NCBI GenBank assembly: GCA_022818135.1
Contig: JAFMSR010000016.1
Coordinates: 2,308,237 to 2,372,236 of the forward strand
DNA: 64,000 nucleotides
Reading direction: 5' to 3'
From: Saxidomus purpurata
Lineage: Eukaryota; Mollusca; Bivalvia; Venerida; Veneridae
The translations under genes and the position numbers were made by a program. A model generated the notes under the pieces. It did not search any database, was not told the origin of the DNA, and saw nothing but the letters and a program-made list of their open reading frames with translations. Positions 1 to 15,300 of the stretch are shown in pieces. How positions within the stretch are numbered: position 1 is the stretch's first letter; the number at the start of each line of letters is the position of its first letter.

Positions 1-9
1 TAACTTCAG

Positions 10-315
10 TAAAACCGAGTCAGCCCACAGTTATTCAGGTGAAAGATGTATTTATCGGAGGTACTGTGGAGGTCAGATGTACAACAACAGGTAGTAGACC
101 TGCTGCTAATATCACCTGGTCATACCAAGGGACATCATCAACAGGTGTAGTGACTTCAACGTTAGACACTTCTTCAGAGACATACACAGTTATATCAATA
201 TTTAGGAGAACTGTAACAGCTGCTGACAACGGACGTAGTTTACAATGTGTGGTTACACATACAGCACTGGTTAGTCCACCTGAGAGAACTGCCTCAATCA
301 ACATTCATGTCCAGT
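10..315 (+). CDS. Ig-like domain exon 1 of the visible part
   Basis: An Ig domain with the first cysteine in VEVRC, the core tryptophan in NITW and the second cysteine in SLQCVV. The spacing and the proline-rich opening resemble C2-set domains (CD80-like) of nephrin and Kirrel type proteins. NIT is a possible N-glycosylation site. The exon ends at a strong donor (GTAAGT) in phase 1. The start is placed after CAG at 7-9, which gives a 306-bp phase 1-1 exon like its neighbours; the pyrimidine tract would lie outside the window, so the exon could also begin earlier. The antisense reading frame across it is a shadow. Confidence 0.8.
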
Positions 316-3300
316 GTAAGTAGGTCTTGAATTCTTTCTAATATCTAAATAAATAAATAAATAAGAGACTCATGTTTCTATAACAAAATACAATGTAATG
401 TGTGGTTTAGCATGGGATCAGACCAGGATAAGTAAGTTGACCATTTGTTTTGTGTTATGGCAATTTTGAAGGATGAGAGACTTCTTCATTAATTTTCATA
501 CCTATATAGTAGTTGATCTCAATTTGCCTTTTTAATAATTATTAATGAAAACATAGCTTAGAGGCTTCAATTTCGGTCATGTCATTGACCCATAGATCCC
601 AAACTTGGTACGGGCATTGGTCATGAACTGTAGACGGACCCTATTCATTTTGAAGGTCATGGTCACAGTGACATTGATTTAAAAACCATTTTCGCTCAAA
701 AACTGGAAAATTATTTGACCCTGTGTAGGGTCGTCAGGGTTATTGTTTATGATGAGCAGATTAACATTATTGAATTCAAAGTCACTATGTCAAAGGTTGA
801 GGTCACAGTGATGTTGCAAATTGTTTCCTCTAAATTACTCAACAACCCTTTGACCTAGTACCTTCACACTTGCTATGATAATGGCTTATGAGTTGTTGAT
901 GAGTATGATGACCAATTTTGGCTTCAGCATCTCAAGGTCAGATGTCATGGTCACTGCCAGATTTAGTTGAATAATCATTGGTGGGAGTATTGGATCACAT
1001 TTGGCACCACTGAATATGGATTCATTGGTAAAGCTGCTTGTTTTAGTTGATTAAACATTGGCGGGGATATTGGCACCAGTCAAACAGTGCTTATGAATGT
1101 GGATTCATTGCTAAAGCTGATGATATAAAATTTAAAGTTACTTTTAATGCAGATGCTATATGCATGTATTTGAAACAGTAGTTTTTTGCGTTGAAGTTAT
1201 TTTGGGTGGTTGATGGGGGTAAACAAATGTATGTATTGTGCAAACATTGCTGGTTCATCATTTAGTCAGAATTTCCATTTTTGCTCTAGTGCACACCTCC
1301 AACGTATTATTTATTTGCATACTAAAATTGTACAGCTTGGCTAGACTTCACACGAGTTAAGTAGTATGACATTGTTTCATTATCCAAACTTTTGTTTGTT
1401 TACTTCATTTCATACATATAAATTTTTACTTGTATTTGACCAAGCGGTATGAAAAATAAAATGTGTTTTCATGCCGACACCACTGGAAATAGTATTATTG
1501 CTGTGGCTGTTAACAGTTAAAGGTTAATGACACTGATATATGTAGGTCATGTTTCTTGTTCAGGCTTTCATGAACTTAAACTTTGTCTGATTTAATATTC
1601 AGTGTCTAAAAGAAATCGTGCCAAATGGTGACACTCGTTTGAGCTCAACACGATTCGTTTTTTATTCGATACTCATGAAACTTAGTCAGAAGGTACCATT
1701 TTTACATGATCTGAAAAGAAATGGGGTCTTATTTGGCTGACTAGATCACTATACAAAATTACAGGTAATTTGTTGAAATTCTGGGAGTCACATTTTTTGC
1801 TTGATTTTCAGAGACTTTTGTGAAAAGCTACCTATAAATGTTTCAATGACCTATCCAGAAATTTTAGCATGGCTAAAAACTGAGAGACTGTAACAAAAAT
1901 AATAATAATAAAAAAATAAAACAGTGTTGTGCTTAACAAAGGCAAACATGTAACAATTTGGTTAAGGCATACTGGCCTAGTCAGTTTTTGGTTTCAATGA
2001 AATATGGTTTCAAAGATATTAAAATGTTTCTATTTAGATGCATTGCTAATAAAACTTATATTTATGTCAACTATATGTAGTTTCAGTGCCGGCTTCTTCA
2101 ACAAGTATAACTGGTAACAAAGTAATGACTGCTACAGGAACTGCCACATTAACATTGACATGCACAACAGGATCCTCTAATCCAGCCTCTGATATCACCT
2201 GGAAGAATGGTTCTGTTACAATTACAAGCAATCGCCCATATACAACTTCAACAGGAGACAATAATGGTGTGGTGAGGTCACAACAACTAGTGCTGACACC
2301 AACACGGTATATGGATGGTGATATCATCACATGTTCAGTATCAAACACTGTATCACAGTCTCCAGTCACGGATACAGCTACACTCAATTTAAATTGTAAG
2401 AATTTATGTGTAACCAATCATAATTGTATGGAATTATATTCCATGATATATCAGACCTCATTATTTTAACTGTGCATGGCTACGCCGCTAAGATGAGTCT
2501 TGTGTGTATGTGTGTGGGGGAAGGGGATTGAGGCCCCTTTCGGGTAACCCTGTTTATCATTTTCATACAGATTTATTCACGTGTACATATACACGTGTTA
2601 GAAATGTTGTGTAGAGAGTGTAAGTTAAAATAAGGTTGACATAAAACTGCTGTACCATAATCAATGTCACGGCTTAGACCGCTCAGTGATACAAAAACTG
2701 GGGATTTCAGGTCACTTTTTCAGCGTTAGCTGAATAAGCTAGGTTAAGACCTACTTTTTGGACCAATCAAATGTAACGAGTGAACGAAATAAATTATTTT
2801 GATCGGAGGTTTTTTCATCGGATGAGTATTCGGTTTGTTCTTTTGAATAACGTCTACTGAAGATATACAGGAACAGTTAAAGTTTTTTTTCTCAAAACGG
2901 TTTGATATGACCTATTTCGATTTATCATCTGTACTTGATATTAGGAAGGTCCGACAGAATGATTTATTAAATGCATTTTGCTATGTATTCTGCTATGTAT
3001 TCTGCTATGTATTCTGCTATGTATTCTGCTATGCAATCTTACAAAAGTTCAATTCACACATAACGGTGCATATGTTTATTGGCCGTTTTTGATTGGTATA
3101 TACCTTCATTACACATTGATGTGATCGGATACTCTTTTAAACTGTTTTGTTATGCTGTTCCCATGAAATAATTTTACAAATTAATACATTAACACTACAC
3201 GCATCTTATAATTAGGATCCGGACGCATTTCTTCATATATTTTGTAATTTGTTAGAAGATATATACTGTAATTATGAGAATGACTTCAAAATTGCCAGTG

Positions 3301-6300
3301 CAAATCAAAATCACGACCGTCTTGATCATGTAATTGCTTCATTTATAAATGCTGTAACTACTGATTCTTAAAGATAAACTGCACATTCAACCACCTCAAT
3401 TGATAACTTAATTACCTAGGAACGATATTAAGTCGCCTTCATTGACAACTTTCCGAGGAACGATGTTTAGGTAAATACTTAAAACGTCCGCCTGTAAAAT
3501 GACTGAATACGGTTGACAGGACAAAAATGGCACGAAGTGGCAGGTTTTCTGGCCAGAGATCTGGAACCCCCGTAAATGACGTCAGAAAATTCATATGCTA
3601 CTCCATACTACTTTTAGAATAGATATGCAATGCATGGGCGGAACTCGGGGTAATTGTTTTGGTGGTTACTCGGCTCAACGTCGTTTATCTTTTTTAAAGA
3701 TATTTCCTGTTTAAGATAGTCTTAAGTAAGGTAACAGCCTGGTAAATTTTCTCCTTCTTTATTCTGTAGTTACTCAAGCAGTTTTGTACATTTCAATTGA
3801 ATTATAGAACACAATTCAGCTGTCTTTTTTCTCATCTTGCACACTATGCCAATCCATTCACACCATAAAGTTATATGATGTAAAAGGATTATTTTGCAAC
3901 ATGGCTCTTGTTCAATTTGAAATGACAAGATACAGATTAAATAAGATCAAATTTTGTTTGCTATATTTAAAAAAATATTGTTTATCAATTCGTAAGTCTA
4001 GTCCAGTGAGAACATTGCAAAAATATAAAACTACCCTATTTTAAATCAGCCAATACATGTCCCAAACTGCTTTGCTCTTTAATCTCGAATGGTGGCACTT
4101 TTTAGTTATATAAGCACTTCTTCAAAAGTACAAGCTAATTACTCCAATTAATTTATACTAATTTATTTTGCTTAATTGCGAAACAAGTTCTTTCAACTCT
4201 TAATCGAAAGAGAGAGAAAGAGAGAGAGAGAGAGGGAGAGAGAGAGAGAGAGAGCCAGAGACGGAGATGCAGTCCGGAATTATTGCCACAGGACACGACC
4301 ACTACTTGACACTGATGGGGATCGAACCCGGGACCCTCCGATCCTATGGCGAACGCGCTGCCACTGTGCTAAGGCGGCTCTATAATTACTCCAGTTCAGG
4401 AATTTGCAATGACCGAACGTAAGTTCGCATAGTTGTTATATAAATCTAGTAGAACAAAGTTCAAAAAAGAGGATCCAGCTTAGTGTCTCCTTCCACATTG
4501 TGGTGGGCTTGATAAATATTTTAAAGTCCATTTCTTTAATCTTGCATGAGGAAATCTGAAAACAAAACTAGTGATTATTTCGGTTTCAGTAAGAGATCTC
4601 TAAGATAACAGAAACATACTTATACCCCAGCTTTACGTAGTAAAGAAGGGGCTGTATAGGAATCAAACATGTTGTCTAGTCCCTTCCGGTCCTATCAAGT
4701 CCCGTCCTTCAATCCATCCCGACCCGTCCAATCTCACATAAAGTCAAGTATTACTCAGAAACTACATGTCCTTACATCAACCAGTGGATGGATTGTCACT
4801 GCTCTGTAGCATTTTTGCATTGTCCCCTTCAATAGAAAGAGGAAATGGTTCCGGTCCAGTGCGCACAAGGGGCCGATGTTACTTGAATAAGAATAATCTT
4901 TAAATATAGTACTACGCACTGCATTACAATAATGTAGAGTACTACATAACTCTACACATAGTGTAGTATTACTGTACTAATCAGAAGTATAGAGTACTAC
5001 AGTAATATAGAGTACATGTACTACATTATTTTACAGTATCATACATGCACATGTAGTCTCGTAGTGCCACTTCCAGTGATAGTTCTAGATTTATGTTATA
5101 CTACTTTTAAGTAGATTATCAGATTCTTCAAATGTAAAATACATTTAATAAATAAGCTGGCAGCTTTAACCAGCTTTTTATTTTTTTTTACAGAGAAAAA
5201 CGTTAGTAATACCTATATTCACCAAGCAATTTATAAATTATAGGAATCATTATCTTAAGTAGGTTCTGCCAAGTATGGTGGCATATTCCTGCCACCACAT
5301 AACCACTTAATTATCACGTTATATAACTAGTTAATCACTTAATTATCATGATAAATATCTGATTAACGCGTTAATTTTTATGTTAACAGATACTTATGTC
5401 AACACAAAAAGTGTATGTTACTGCCCAGTACGGAAGCGTTAAAGGGCCACCAGTTGCGAGATATTATTTGCATTATTTTGCTTTAATTTATTTCCTATCA
5501 ATGTGAAACATTTGGTCTCTTACATTTGTTGTTTTACAAAATGGCTAGACAGTTCTGGTTAATTCGACTTCGTGGAATTTGACAACATGCTAAGTTTATT
5601 TTTTGACTTCGTGATTTTTCACGAAGTAAAAATTGTACTTATTAGTTTGAAACAAAACATTGTGTGTTGACTGAAGTTTTATCTTGTTGACTTTTTCATT
5701 TTCAAAAAGACTAAAAGAAGCTAGTTAAAACGTATATTGTTTTCATGTGAAAAATTTTTGCACGATGACAGATGTAATAGACTTTGTTAAAAGACTTTAG
5801 ACGACAAATGATCTTTCAACCGTGTAAGCAGTCTCAATCTAATTCTGGTTACACAATCGGATTTTTAGTCCGGTATACGACATATTTTTGGCGACTTTTG
5901 CAAAACTATACGTTTTAGAACAAAATAAATTCGATAATGAGGTTTGTGTTTTTGCTTTTCATTAAAATCTATGTGGAATAGCGAAAAACTTCGGGCTTTA
6001 CAACAAAATATATCTTAAGTTACAAAATAATAATTTCAAATTAATTAGTTCATATTGTATTTTGACAAAATGTAAAACGACATAGTTAAAAGTTTTAGTC
6101 ACGTCGACGTCAAACAAGATGAGTATTTCAGAAGTTTATAATCATTTAAAAAAAATAAAAATGGTAAAGACTAAAAGTTTCGCACCAATAGGAAACAAAA
6201 ATAATTGAAATCCGCAAAACTATTCTCGTAACTAGTGGCCCTTTAACGCTTCCGTAGCCTAGTACTGCCAACAGATACCTACATAATGTATTTTAGATAC

Positions 6301-9300
6301 CTATTAAGTGGTTAACGTGTTATGTAACTACTTAGTAAGATAAGTATCGTGATAATTATGTGGTTAACTAGTTAGTCAAATAAGTATCGTGATAATTATG
6401 TGGTTAACTAGTTATGTAAGATAAGTATCGTGATAATAGTTAGTCAGATACAAATGTTCACCACCATGCGCTACCCTTGTTTTTAGAATTACTTCCCTTT
6501 GTTGTTACTATAAATAGCTTGTATTGTAACTTTTTTATTACTGGCTGTAGAGAAAAATCGAGACCACTTTTCTGTGGTACAACATGCATGTTACATCCAA
6601 TATTTAAGTGTATTTTGACCAATCTCTACTTGGTAAGGAGTTAGCTCTTTTGACATATGGCGGGCTCGACATGTTGCACGTGGGCATCTAGATTAAACTT
6701 TCTATTCTACACGTTTGCTAGATTCACCATTTGTTGATTTACTTGGACTACAACAGACTACACTAAATGAGGGAGGAACTGAAGTTCTATCCTGTAAAGT
6801 AGACAGCAAACCGTTAGCCACAATAATCTGGTACCATGACAACATTCAACAATCACAGGAAACACCAAGCAACAACATGTTGAGTTATAGTCTAACACCA
6901 GTCAACAGGACTCAATATGGGACATATAGATGTAAGGCAAACAACGGAATTAACCCAGAGGATGAAGAGCAAATCTCAATATCTATCAGATGTATGTTAC
7001 TTTTAGCCTGAATATCTTCTTTATATATTTTGTATTAGATCCTTTATCACTGATTTCTTTTATCACTGTATTTTATTAATGATAATTATATAATAAGTTT
7101 ATACTATCATAAAAGCTCAACAAAACATTCTCTAAAATAGCAACAAGACCTGTTTCATGACAGCACACTCGACTATTCAAGGGCTTTATTGTCAGTAAAA
7201 TGGGTTTTTGTCTAAGAATAGGTATACTGTGCAAGCATTAAGGTGAAACTTATAAAACAACAAGAGCTGTCACTCATAAGTGACGAATGCCCCTGAGGTG
7301 GTGATGCTTAAATGTGGTTCTTGTGCATTGCACTAACTTTCATTGCCACAATTACCAATATTCAAAGTTCGGTAGAAAATCATTGCTCATTGCAGTAAGA
7401 TGATCTAACAGAAAATATACAGAAAGAAAGGCAGATAATTCACAAATACGGCAATAAAGGGTTATGGTTCTTGGGCACTGCACTTTCCTTAAATGTCCTC
7501 TCTCACTGTATCCAATTTGATTCCTTCAGCACTTAAAGGGTATAGCTCTTGACAAGAAAATATAAGAAAGGTGGATTATTAAAACATAGGCAAAATAAAG
7601 TAATGTTTCTTGTTCACTGCTCTTCCTCTCATTGTGCTCTATCACTGTATGAAGTTTTAAGTAATTCCCTTTAACACTTTTGGAGTTATGCACCAGACAA
7701 ACACATTTTCTCCAATACTTTTAGAGTTAAGGTCCCGATAAGAAAATGGAACAAAGAGAGATAATTCAAAAATAAGGCAAAGTAGAGTTATGTTTCTTGC
7801 ACACTGCATTTCCTCTCATTGTGCCCTATCACTGTATGAAGTTTCAAGTCCCTTTAATACTTTAATAAGGTCAAACTAATATAAAATTCAAGATTTTTGT
7901 TGGAGTGGGTGGGGTGGGGGTATACTTAGGGACAGGGATTGGACGGGGATGGGGGAAGGTAGAGGGGGTACATCATGATCATAAGCAATATAACTTGAAA
8001 GTTTGATGAAGAACTGTTAAGAAATGGCAAAATGATAGCCAACTTTCGGTTATCTTGAAAAACTCTAAGTACAAAAAGGGGCATAACTTTGACAAATATG
8101 ACATTGACCCAAATATGTTGGCTGCATCACAACCCTATTTTCCTAAGCAAAATAATTTCGAGGTTTGATGAAGAAATATTGAGAAATGGCATAGTAATCG
8201 CTTAGGTTAAATTTTTGTGACAAAATCAATGTACAAAAAGGGGCATAAATACGCAAATATGGTTGACAGAGTTATGTAACTTATTGCAGTTGTCTATATT
8301 GCCTTTACAAACAAGCATGGCACGTTTTAAGTAAATATCTTTGATGGAATAGAAAATATTAGCATTTATCAAAAACTTTAACCAACGCCGTCGCCGACGC
8401 CGGGGCGAGTACAATAGCCTCCTTATTCTTCGAAAAGTCGAGCTAAAAATGTGTTAAATAATATTTTATTTGAACGCTTGTAACTTAAAACTTATCCTTG
8501 TAGAGGAAAATTGTTCCGAGTAAACACCATTTTCAGTCGAATTGCAGTTTTAAAATACATGCTTTTTGTGAAAGTGGCATGTTTAAAAAGTGAATCAGTT
8601 TATTCAAGAACATAAGCAGTGTATGTAAATTAGCCATATGTATTGTGGTAATATTTTCTTCTTTACATATCTGTATGCTTGCGCCTTTTTCTAGTCAAAT
8701 CTTCTACTACAACAATAACGGGAAACAGCAACATCATTGCCAATGGTCAGAATACATTGTCACTGGTTTGTACATCTGGGAGTTCTAATCCGATATCTGA
8801 CATCACATGGAGAATAAACAACAAAGTCACATCGAGTACAGCCAGTCTCTCTGACCAGAGTGGAGGATATAGTGGAATGAAACGCAGGAGGAGACTGACC
8901 TTGACACCTACACGTGACAATGATGGTGATATTGTCTCCTGTGAAGCCACGAATAGTCTAGGAACGTCAGCAAGAGCCGAAGAAAGTCTTAATTTAAAAT
9001 GTATAGAGGATATTTGTTTGTTTCAGTGAAATATCGATTTGATTTCACAAGTGAACACCAAACATTGATATTTTCACGAGTGGCGTAGCCACGAGTGAAA
9101 ATATCATTTGTTTGATGTTCACGAGTGAAATAAAATCAATATTTCACTGAAACAAACAAATTTCCTTTTTATTTTATGTTTTTTGACAAAATATTCAGTA
9201 AAATTTGGAATTATAGCATTTCTTATTCCCCATGGAGAACCCCAGAATTATTACTACCATCATTACTGAAAACGCAACAAAAGTAGTTCAAAATATTTTG

Positions 9301-12300
9301 ATTATTTCAGATAAAAGTATTTAAGAAGTCATATCTATCTTTATCATACAACGAAAAGGAAACATCAATTCATTACATAAAGGCCTCAATTGATTTTTTT
9401 TATTAAATAAGTCTGCACTTCGCCACACCATGAATCGTGGAGTAATACTCAATCAGTTGTTCATTCATTAAAAAATGCTCGGTGCAGGGCTGACCTAAGT
9501 GCAAAATTTGTCACAATTTCATGCATTTATGAATAATGAGCGATTGTAGAGGTAGTTTTCCACTTTTTATAGGTGACTTATAGGTTTCAGACCATGATCA
9601 TACAAGTATTAAGACAATACTGTGAAAATTAGATGGTGGTGAAAAAAAATGAAAATCAACTTTTTCTCAAATTTTGATTCAAAATTGCTATGGATGGATA
9701 GAAAATGATCTAACTAAGAAAATGAATACCAACAACCATATGTTTATATCAAAAATAAAAAAAATACAGCCATTTTTCGATTTTATTTAATGCTCTATCA
9801 CCGATAAATGAGGGGAAATAAGTATCTCATTAGTTAAAAATTGGATAAAGCTAAGTATTTTAGCGTAATTAATCACTCACTGTCAATCATGTGTATGATA
9901 CTTTTGTATGGAGGACGAGCTAGAGATTCTGGGTGTAAAATTATGGGACTTCTGTTTAGAATGTGTGGTTAAAAAGTAGTTCGGCAAAAACAGTGAAAAT
10001 AAAAATGATATTTTCACTGCTTTGAAACAGTGAAATACCAATTTTATTTCACCGATATATTTCAGTATTTCACTGAAAAGCATATAATAAAGGTTATTAT
10101 CCTTTTATGAAGAGAGGCCACTTTAAAACAGGTTGTCTGTGCAACCTTTTTCGGAATATTTACGATGAATTAGTTCTATTGCCTTCTTGTTTCGCAATGG
10201 TAGTAGTTGTTGCCATATATTGCTTGTTGTAATCCTTGCTAAAAAAATATTTAGGCACTGCCTGACCAAAGCTCTCAGTCTCCAAAATCTTCAACTTTTT
10301 TGTAGGAAAATAAAAATAATTTGAAGACAGATACAAAAGTTAGTGATACGGTCCCTTTGGCAAGTAATAGTATATAAAATCCGTTTGCTTTGGGGTTCCC
10401 CTAGCTGTAAGTCTTGTTCAAAAGTTGATGAAGGGTAAGATATTTTATTATATTAAGCGACCAATTTATTTTTGTAATAATGAACACCATGTGATAAAAA
10501 ATAAATTTGCATACTTTCTAAACAACTTTGAACATTCATCGAAATTTAGATTTTGTCAGGCGCTGCCTTAAATCTACCCAGAGAGTAAAATGTTTAAGAG
10601 TCAATGGCTTTTCAGAGCTTTGGTCTAGTCTAGAACATTTACATAATCTACATCTGTTAATGTGCAAAATTTGAAGACATTTTTGTTGCCCCGCCCCAAT
10701 TTCAGAAATACTGATCATAGCGGTATTTATCAGTATCCTACAAAGTTAAAATAGGTATGTTTCAAAGTATTTGTGTGGTTGCAAAAACATTGCAGGCAGT
10801 GTATAATTACAAAACATGTATTCTAATTCTACAAGTTTAACACGGGAAACAAATGTATACAATAACGCCGAAACTAAGGGGATATAATTCACCTAATTAT
10901 GTCCCCAGACAAATCATACATGTAAAATTTCAACATGGTAGCAAAAGATTATCAGTAGGGGTATCGCTACTAATTATGGAACTTTCATTGGTAATATATT
11001 AACTGCAATATACGAAAAACTGAAAATGTTTACCGCCTACCTTTGATATATTGAAATTTTAAAAATGATCAATGGCAACTTTTATATTTTCAAGTAAATA
11101 TACAGCATGATAAAATTAAGGAATATTAAGACAAAGTTCTCATGTCTTGCAAAATGACAGAAAATTTCATGTAGATCAAGTTCAATTTAATTACGAAAAA
11201 ACGAAATACGTTGGTTCCTATTGGGCTTGGTATTAAAGCGGATGTTCTACCACTGTGCCAAGGTGCACAAATGTACTCCGATAAAATCCATCTTATTCCA
11301 AATAGTCATTAAACAGGAAGTACCCATTAAATCCATTCTATATCAACAGGGTAAGGGTTAATGTTTACCTTATAATTGGTTATGTAGTTAATAAAGTTTT
11401 AAAACTTCAATATTTCAGATCGTCCATTGATAGACCCAATGTATGACAGAACAGCAATAGAAGGAAGTAATGCTGTTCTTCCGTGTAATGCTTTCAGTAA
11501 ACCAGCATCTACCTTCAGATGGTACAAACAAGGACACAGTGGTATTCTCCATCAAGGCATTGGAACTCTTGACAACAACCAGTTAGCATACACTAAAAGT
11601 AACGTAAGAAGAACAGATGCTGGAACATACAGATGTACTGCAGATAATGGAATAGAAACGGCAGATGAGAAAACTGTTTTACTTACAGTATATTGTAAGT
11701 AGTAATGTGAAGTTTTTTCGTACATACCTTTCCTTTGATTGTAGGCTGATATTTTCACAAATTTTACGTACATTTGCAAACTGGGTGATTTCTTTTTCAA
11801 CACAATTGAATACAAATTGTCAATGAAAATGATAAGCTGAAAAAGGATGTTTTTCATGCGAATGTAGGATGTAAGGTTAGAGTTACTGTCGGGTAACGAA
11901 ATAGCTATAGAGAAACATAATTCGTACATGTATACTCAGCAATGAATTTATTTGTAAGTTTAACAAGAGGGCCAAGATAGCAACTCAGGTGTTTTGAGGA
12001 TTTTCTCGTCGACATGCAGGATGACGGAGAAAGAATGTTCAAATAGTAATTTACAATCTTGAAAACCCCGTACTGAGCGATACGTTTAATGCAATGAAAT
12101 TTTAAAAAAAAGGAAAACAGAAACAAAATTTAAGCAAGACTCGAACCTACATCCGCTGGATTGGTAGTCAAATACCTCATCCGCTACGCCATTTCGGAAT
12201 GCGTTATCTGTTACAATACAAAATTGTTTTTATCTCAATCACATGTTATATTTTTATCCGAAGATTACCGACCGCATACGAAATATTCATGAGTGCCAGT

Positions 12301-15300
12301 TCAGTTTTGTTGCACAATACTTTACCACAAAAAAGTTCATATTTATACGTCAATTAATTTTGAATGGGAAACGCCATGCTCTTTTTGCTTGCACGCTGTC
12401 ATAACATTTCAGATCAAACGATAACATTTTATGTCGAAGGATATTCTGATCAAAGCTTCGCAACTGTTGACGAACAAGATGTTGGTATAAACTTTACATG
12501 TTTGGTTGATGACAGTACAACTTCAACCATTACGATACAATTCAATGGTCAAATACTGAAGGAAGCATCTGAAGCAAAATCTCTTTCCTACTTGCGGAGC
12601 AATGTTGAATGTTCTCACGCTGGTGTTTATACATGTACAGGAACGAGCATCTACGGACAAACAACCAGCAAGATTTTTAATTTATTTGTTAGATGTAAGT
12701 ATTTGATTTTATGATATACTTTCAAATGTCCCGCTTACTTCGTTCAGTTTTCTACGGTACTGCACGTTGGCACGGTATGATACTGAACGTTGGGAAGGTA
12801 GGGCGGTTCTAACGCTCAACTGTATGGACTATCTAATATGTTTACAAATATCGTTTTAATCAGGAGACTTTTGACATCTTTTGCAATAACATAAATTTTG
12901 GTTTTAAAATGAAAAGGAAATTATAATAAATTTCAAGTAGATGTATAACAGGTTTCATTTTTAAAATGGTTCGATGTTTTAGGGCACGCAAATAACGGTT
13001 ATGAAAATTATTGGTACGTATATCAACGGAGTATTGATTGAGAAAAGGAAAAAGAAAGAGAAAAAGCATTTTTAGGAATGTATATCAAGATGGTTTCTGC
13101 ACATTTCAAAGTACAATCCTGCATTCGTATGAAAAGTCTTGCGTTTTTCAAACCAAGATGGCGTACGGTAACTAAAATTTCTAAATGACGTCACAACAAT
13201 ATTGAATTGAGTGGGTAAATCATATGCATATGCTAGTCTTTCTGACAAATTTTAACATTTATTTATTGTTGTTTGGTAACAGAACGTCATTTTGTTCATA
13301 TTAAGCATGAAAGTGTACAAGAGGACAATGATGGCCATATATCGCTCACCTGAGTGACATTGCCCATCAAGAAACATATGATACATCGTCATGATGATTG
13401 AATGCAAAATATGGCCTCTATTGTGATCACAAGCTTTTTTTCAACGTATTTGCATTGGCTACCTAGTTATTGACCCAAGGTGACCCAAGACAAACATTCT
13501 GACTAATTTTCATGCAAATTGGGTATCAAATATGGCATCTAGAGGGTTAAATACGTTTCCTATTATTTGACCTTGTAACCTTGTTTTGACCCTTGTGACA
13601 CAGTTATGAACCCAGCTGGCATAGAGATCATCAAAGCAATCATTCTGGCAACTTTTTATGATGATTGGGGTCAAATGTGTCAGAAGTAGCAGCATTATCT
13701 TTTTTTTTTTCATTTTTTACTTTACTCTTTTTCACACGCTTTCCACAGTAACATTTCTCTCTTTTAGATAGATAGATACATTTATTTTAGTATATCACAG
13801 ATGTACAAACAGTTCTAACAAACATGATGCATGCATATACAGATAATTACATGTATATGTATACAAATTTATAAACCATGATATGCACATCAATACCGAG
13901 GATAACACAAAAAGGGAAAAGTGATTCTCCCTTATTTCCATTGTGGTCCTTGACATTGATGGCACATCACAGAAGGCATGATTATTTACTTCACATGAAT
14001 CAATGAAACTACATTTGTATAGTATCACAGACCTAGGTTATTACAACCACATTGTATGCATGAGATCAAAGTACTACACATATGACTTAAACTTTCAGTT
14101 ATAACGAGCATCAAGCATTAACCCCCCTTTTCTTTAAACATTTGCTAAATAACACACAAAGCATCCAATCTGACCAAATATCATAGGAGCTGTATTCATA
14201 TAAGCCTTTAACTAATAACTTATGTGTATATTATTGTTTAATGTTTGTTTGTAAAATGTTGTACATTATGTACTATCTATCTTGAAATAAATACTGTTTA
14301 AACTAAATGTGGCCATCAGAGTGTGAACAATGTTTTCCTTTGTTTTGACCCGATGTGATCCATTTTCGTAATCGACTTTCGAGTTTCACGAAGATCAAAT
14401 GAAAAATGCAGCCTCTGTTGCATATACAAGGATATTCTATGATTTGACCTAGTGACTTAGTTTTTTTTATCCTATCCCAGATGACCCATTTTCGAACTCG
14501 ACCTTGATTTCATCAAAATACCCATTGTAACACAGTTTCGCGAATATAAAATGAAAAATGCATCCTCTATTGCATACACCAGGTTTTCCTATGATTGGCC
14601 TGGTGACCTAGTTTTTTTATCCAAGATGACCTTCGACCTCGACTTAGATTTCATTACGATCCAATGAAGAATGTAGCCTCTATTGTATAAACAATGTTAA
14701 ATATGGACGACAGACAGACGACGGACATCAAGCGATTACAATAGCTCACCTTGAGCACTATGTGCTCAGGTGAGCTAATAATAAAAATGTTATTGAACTC
14801 ATATATAAAACAAGTGTGATAAACCCTAATAAGTTCTGTTTATATATCCTTTGTATACAAATAACAAGAGACACTATCATTTGATGGACAATAACATGTT
14901 TTGAACGAAAAAGTGTCAGATAAGAAGTACATAAAGTACACTCATATTTGCAACACATGTTCATCATGTTTTCTGTTTTGTATCTTCAGTTCTATATCAA
15001 AATTATGCTTTTCAAGATTAAAAGTCTGTCTATTTAAGGTTCTCCGCGTCCACTTCGACATTTAAGACAGAACATCACAAGTAAGTTGTACGTCCCTGTA
15101 ACACTCAGCTTTACGGCACTTGCTTACCCGGAGCCTGGTCCAAAAGGGTTTTCTTGGCACAAAGAAAATGGAATAAGATGGACACCCTTGTTGAGTAACG
15201 AAGACTTACATATATCATCGTCAGGATTGCAGTCCAATTTGACAATCTGGAATGTATCGTCGACAGACTATAGTCAGTATCGAGTAACTGTGACTAACAG

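Noticed and set aside
2081..2395. Earlier acceptor for Ig exon 2 at 2080
   Set aside because: Also in frame, but the later AG has a better CAG context and aligns without gaps to exon 4; kept only as an alternative.
4176..4385. Frame with a long Arg-Glu repeat
   Set aside because: GA microsatellite plus an antisense SINE; no gene.
11221..11280. tRNA or SINE on the minus strand
   Set aside because: A-box-like TTGGCACAGTGGTAGAAC is present, but no convincing B box follows.
12131..12200. Functional tRNA gene
   Set aside because: A and B boxes and T stem exist but the acceptor stem does not pair.
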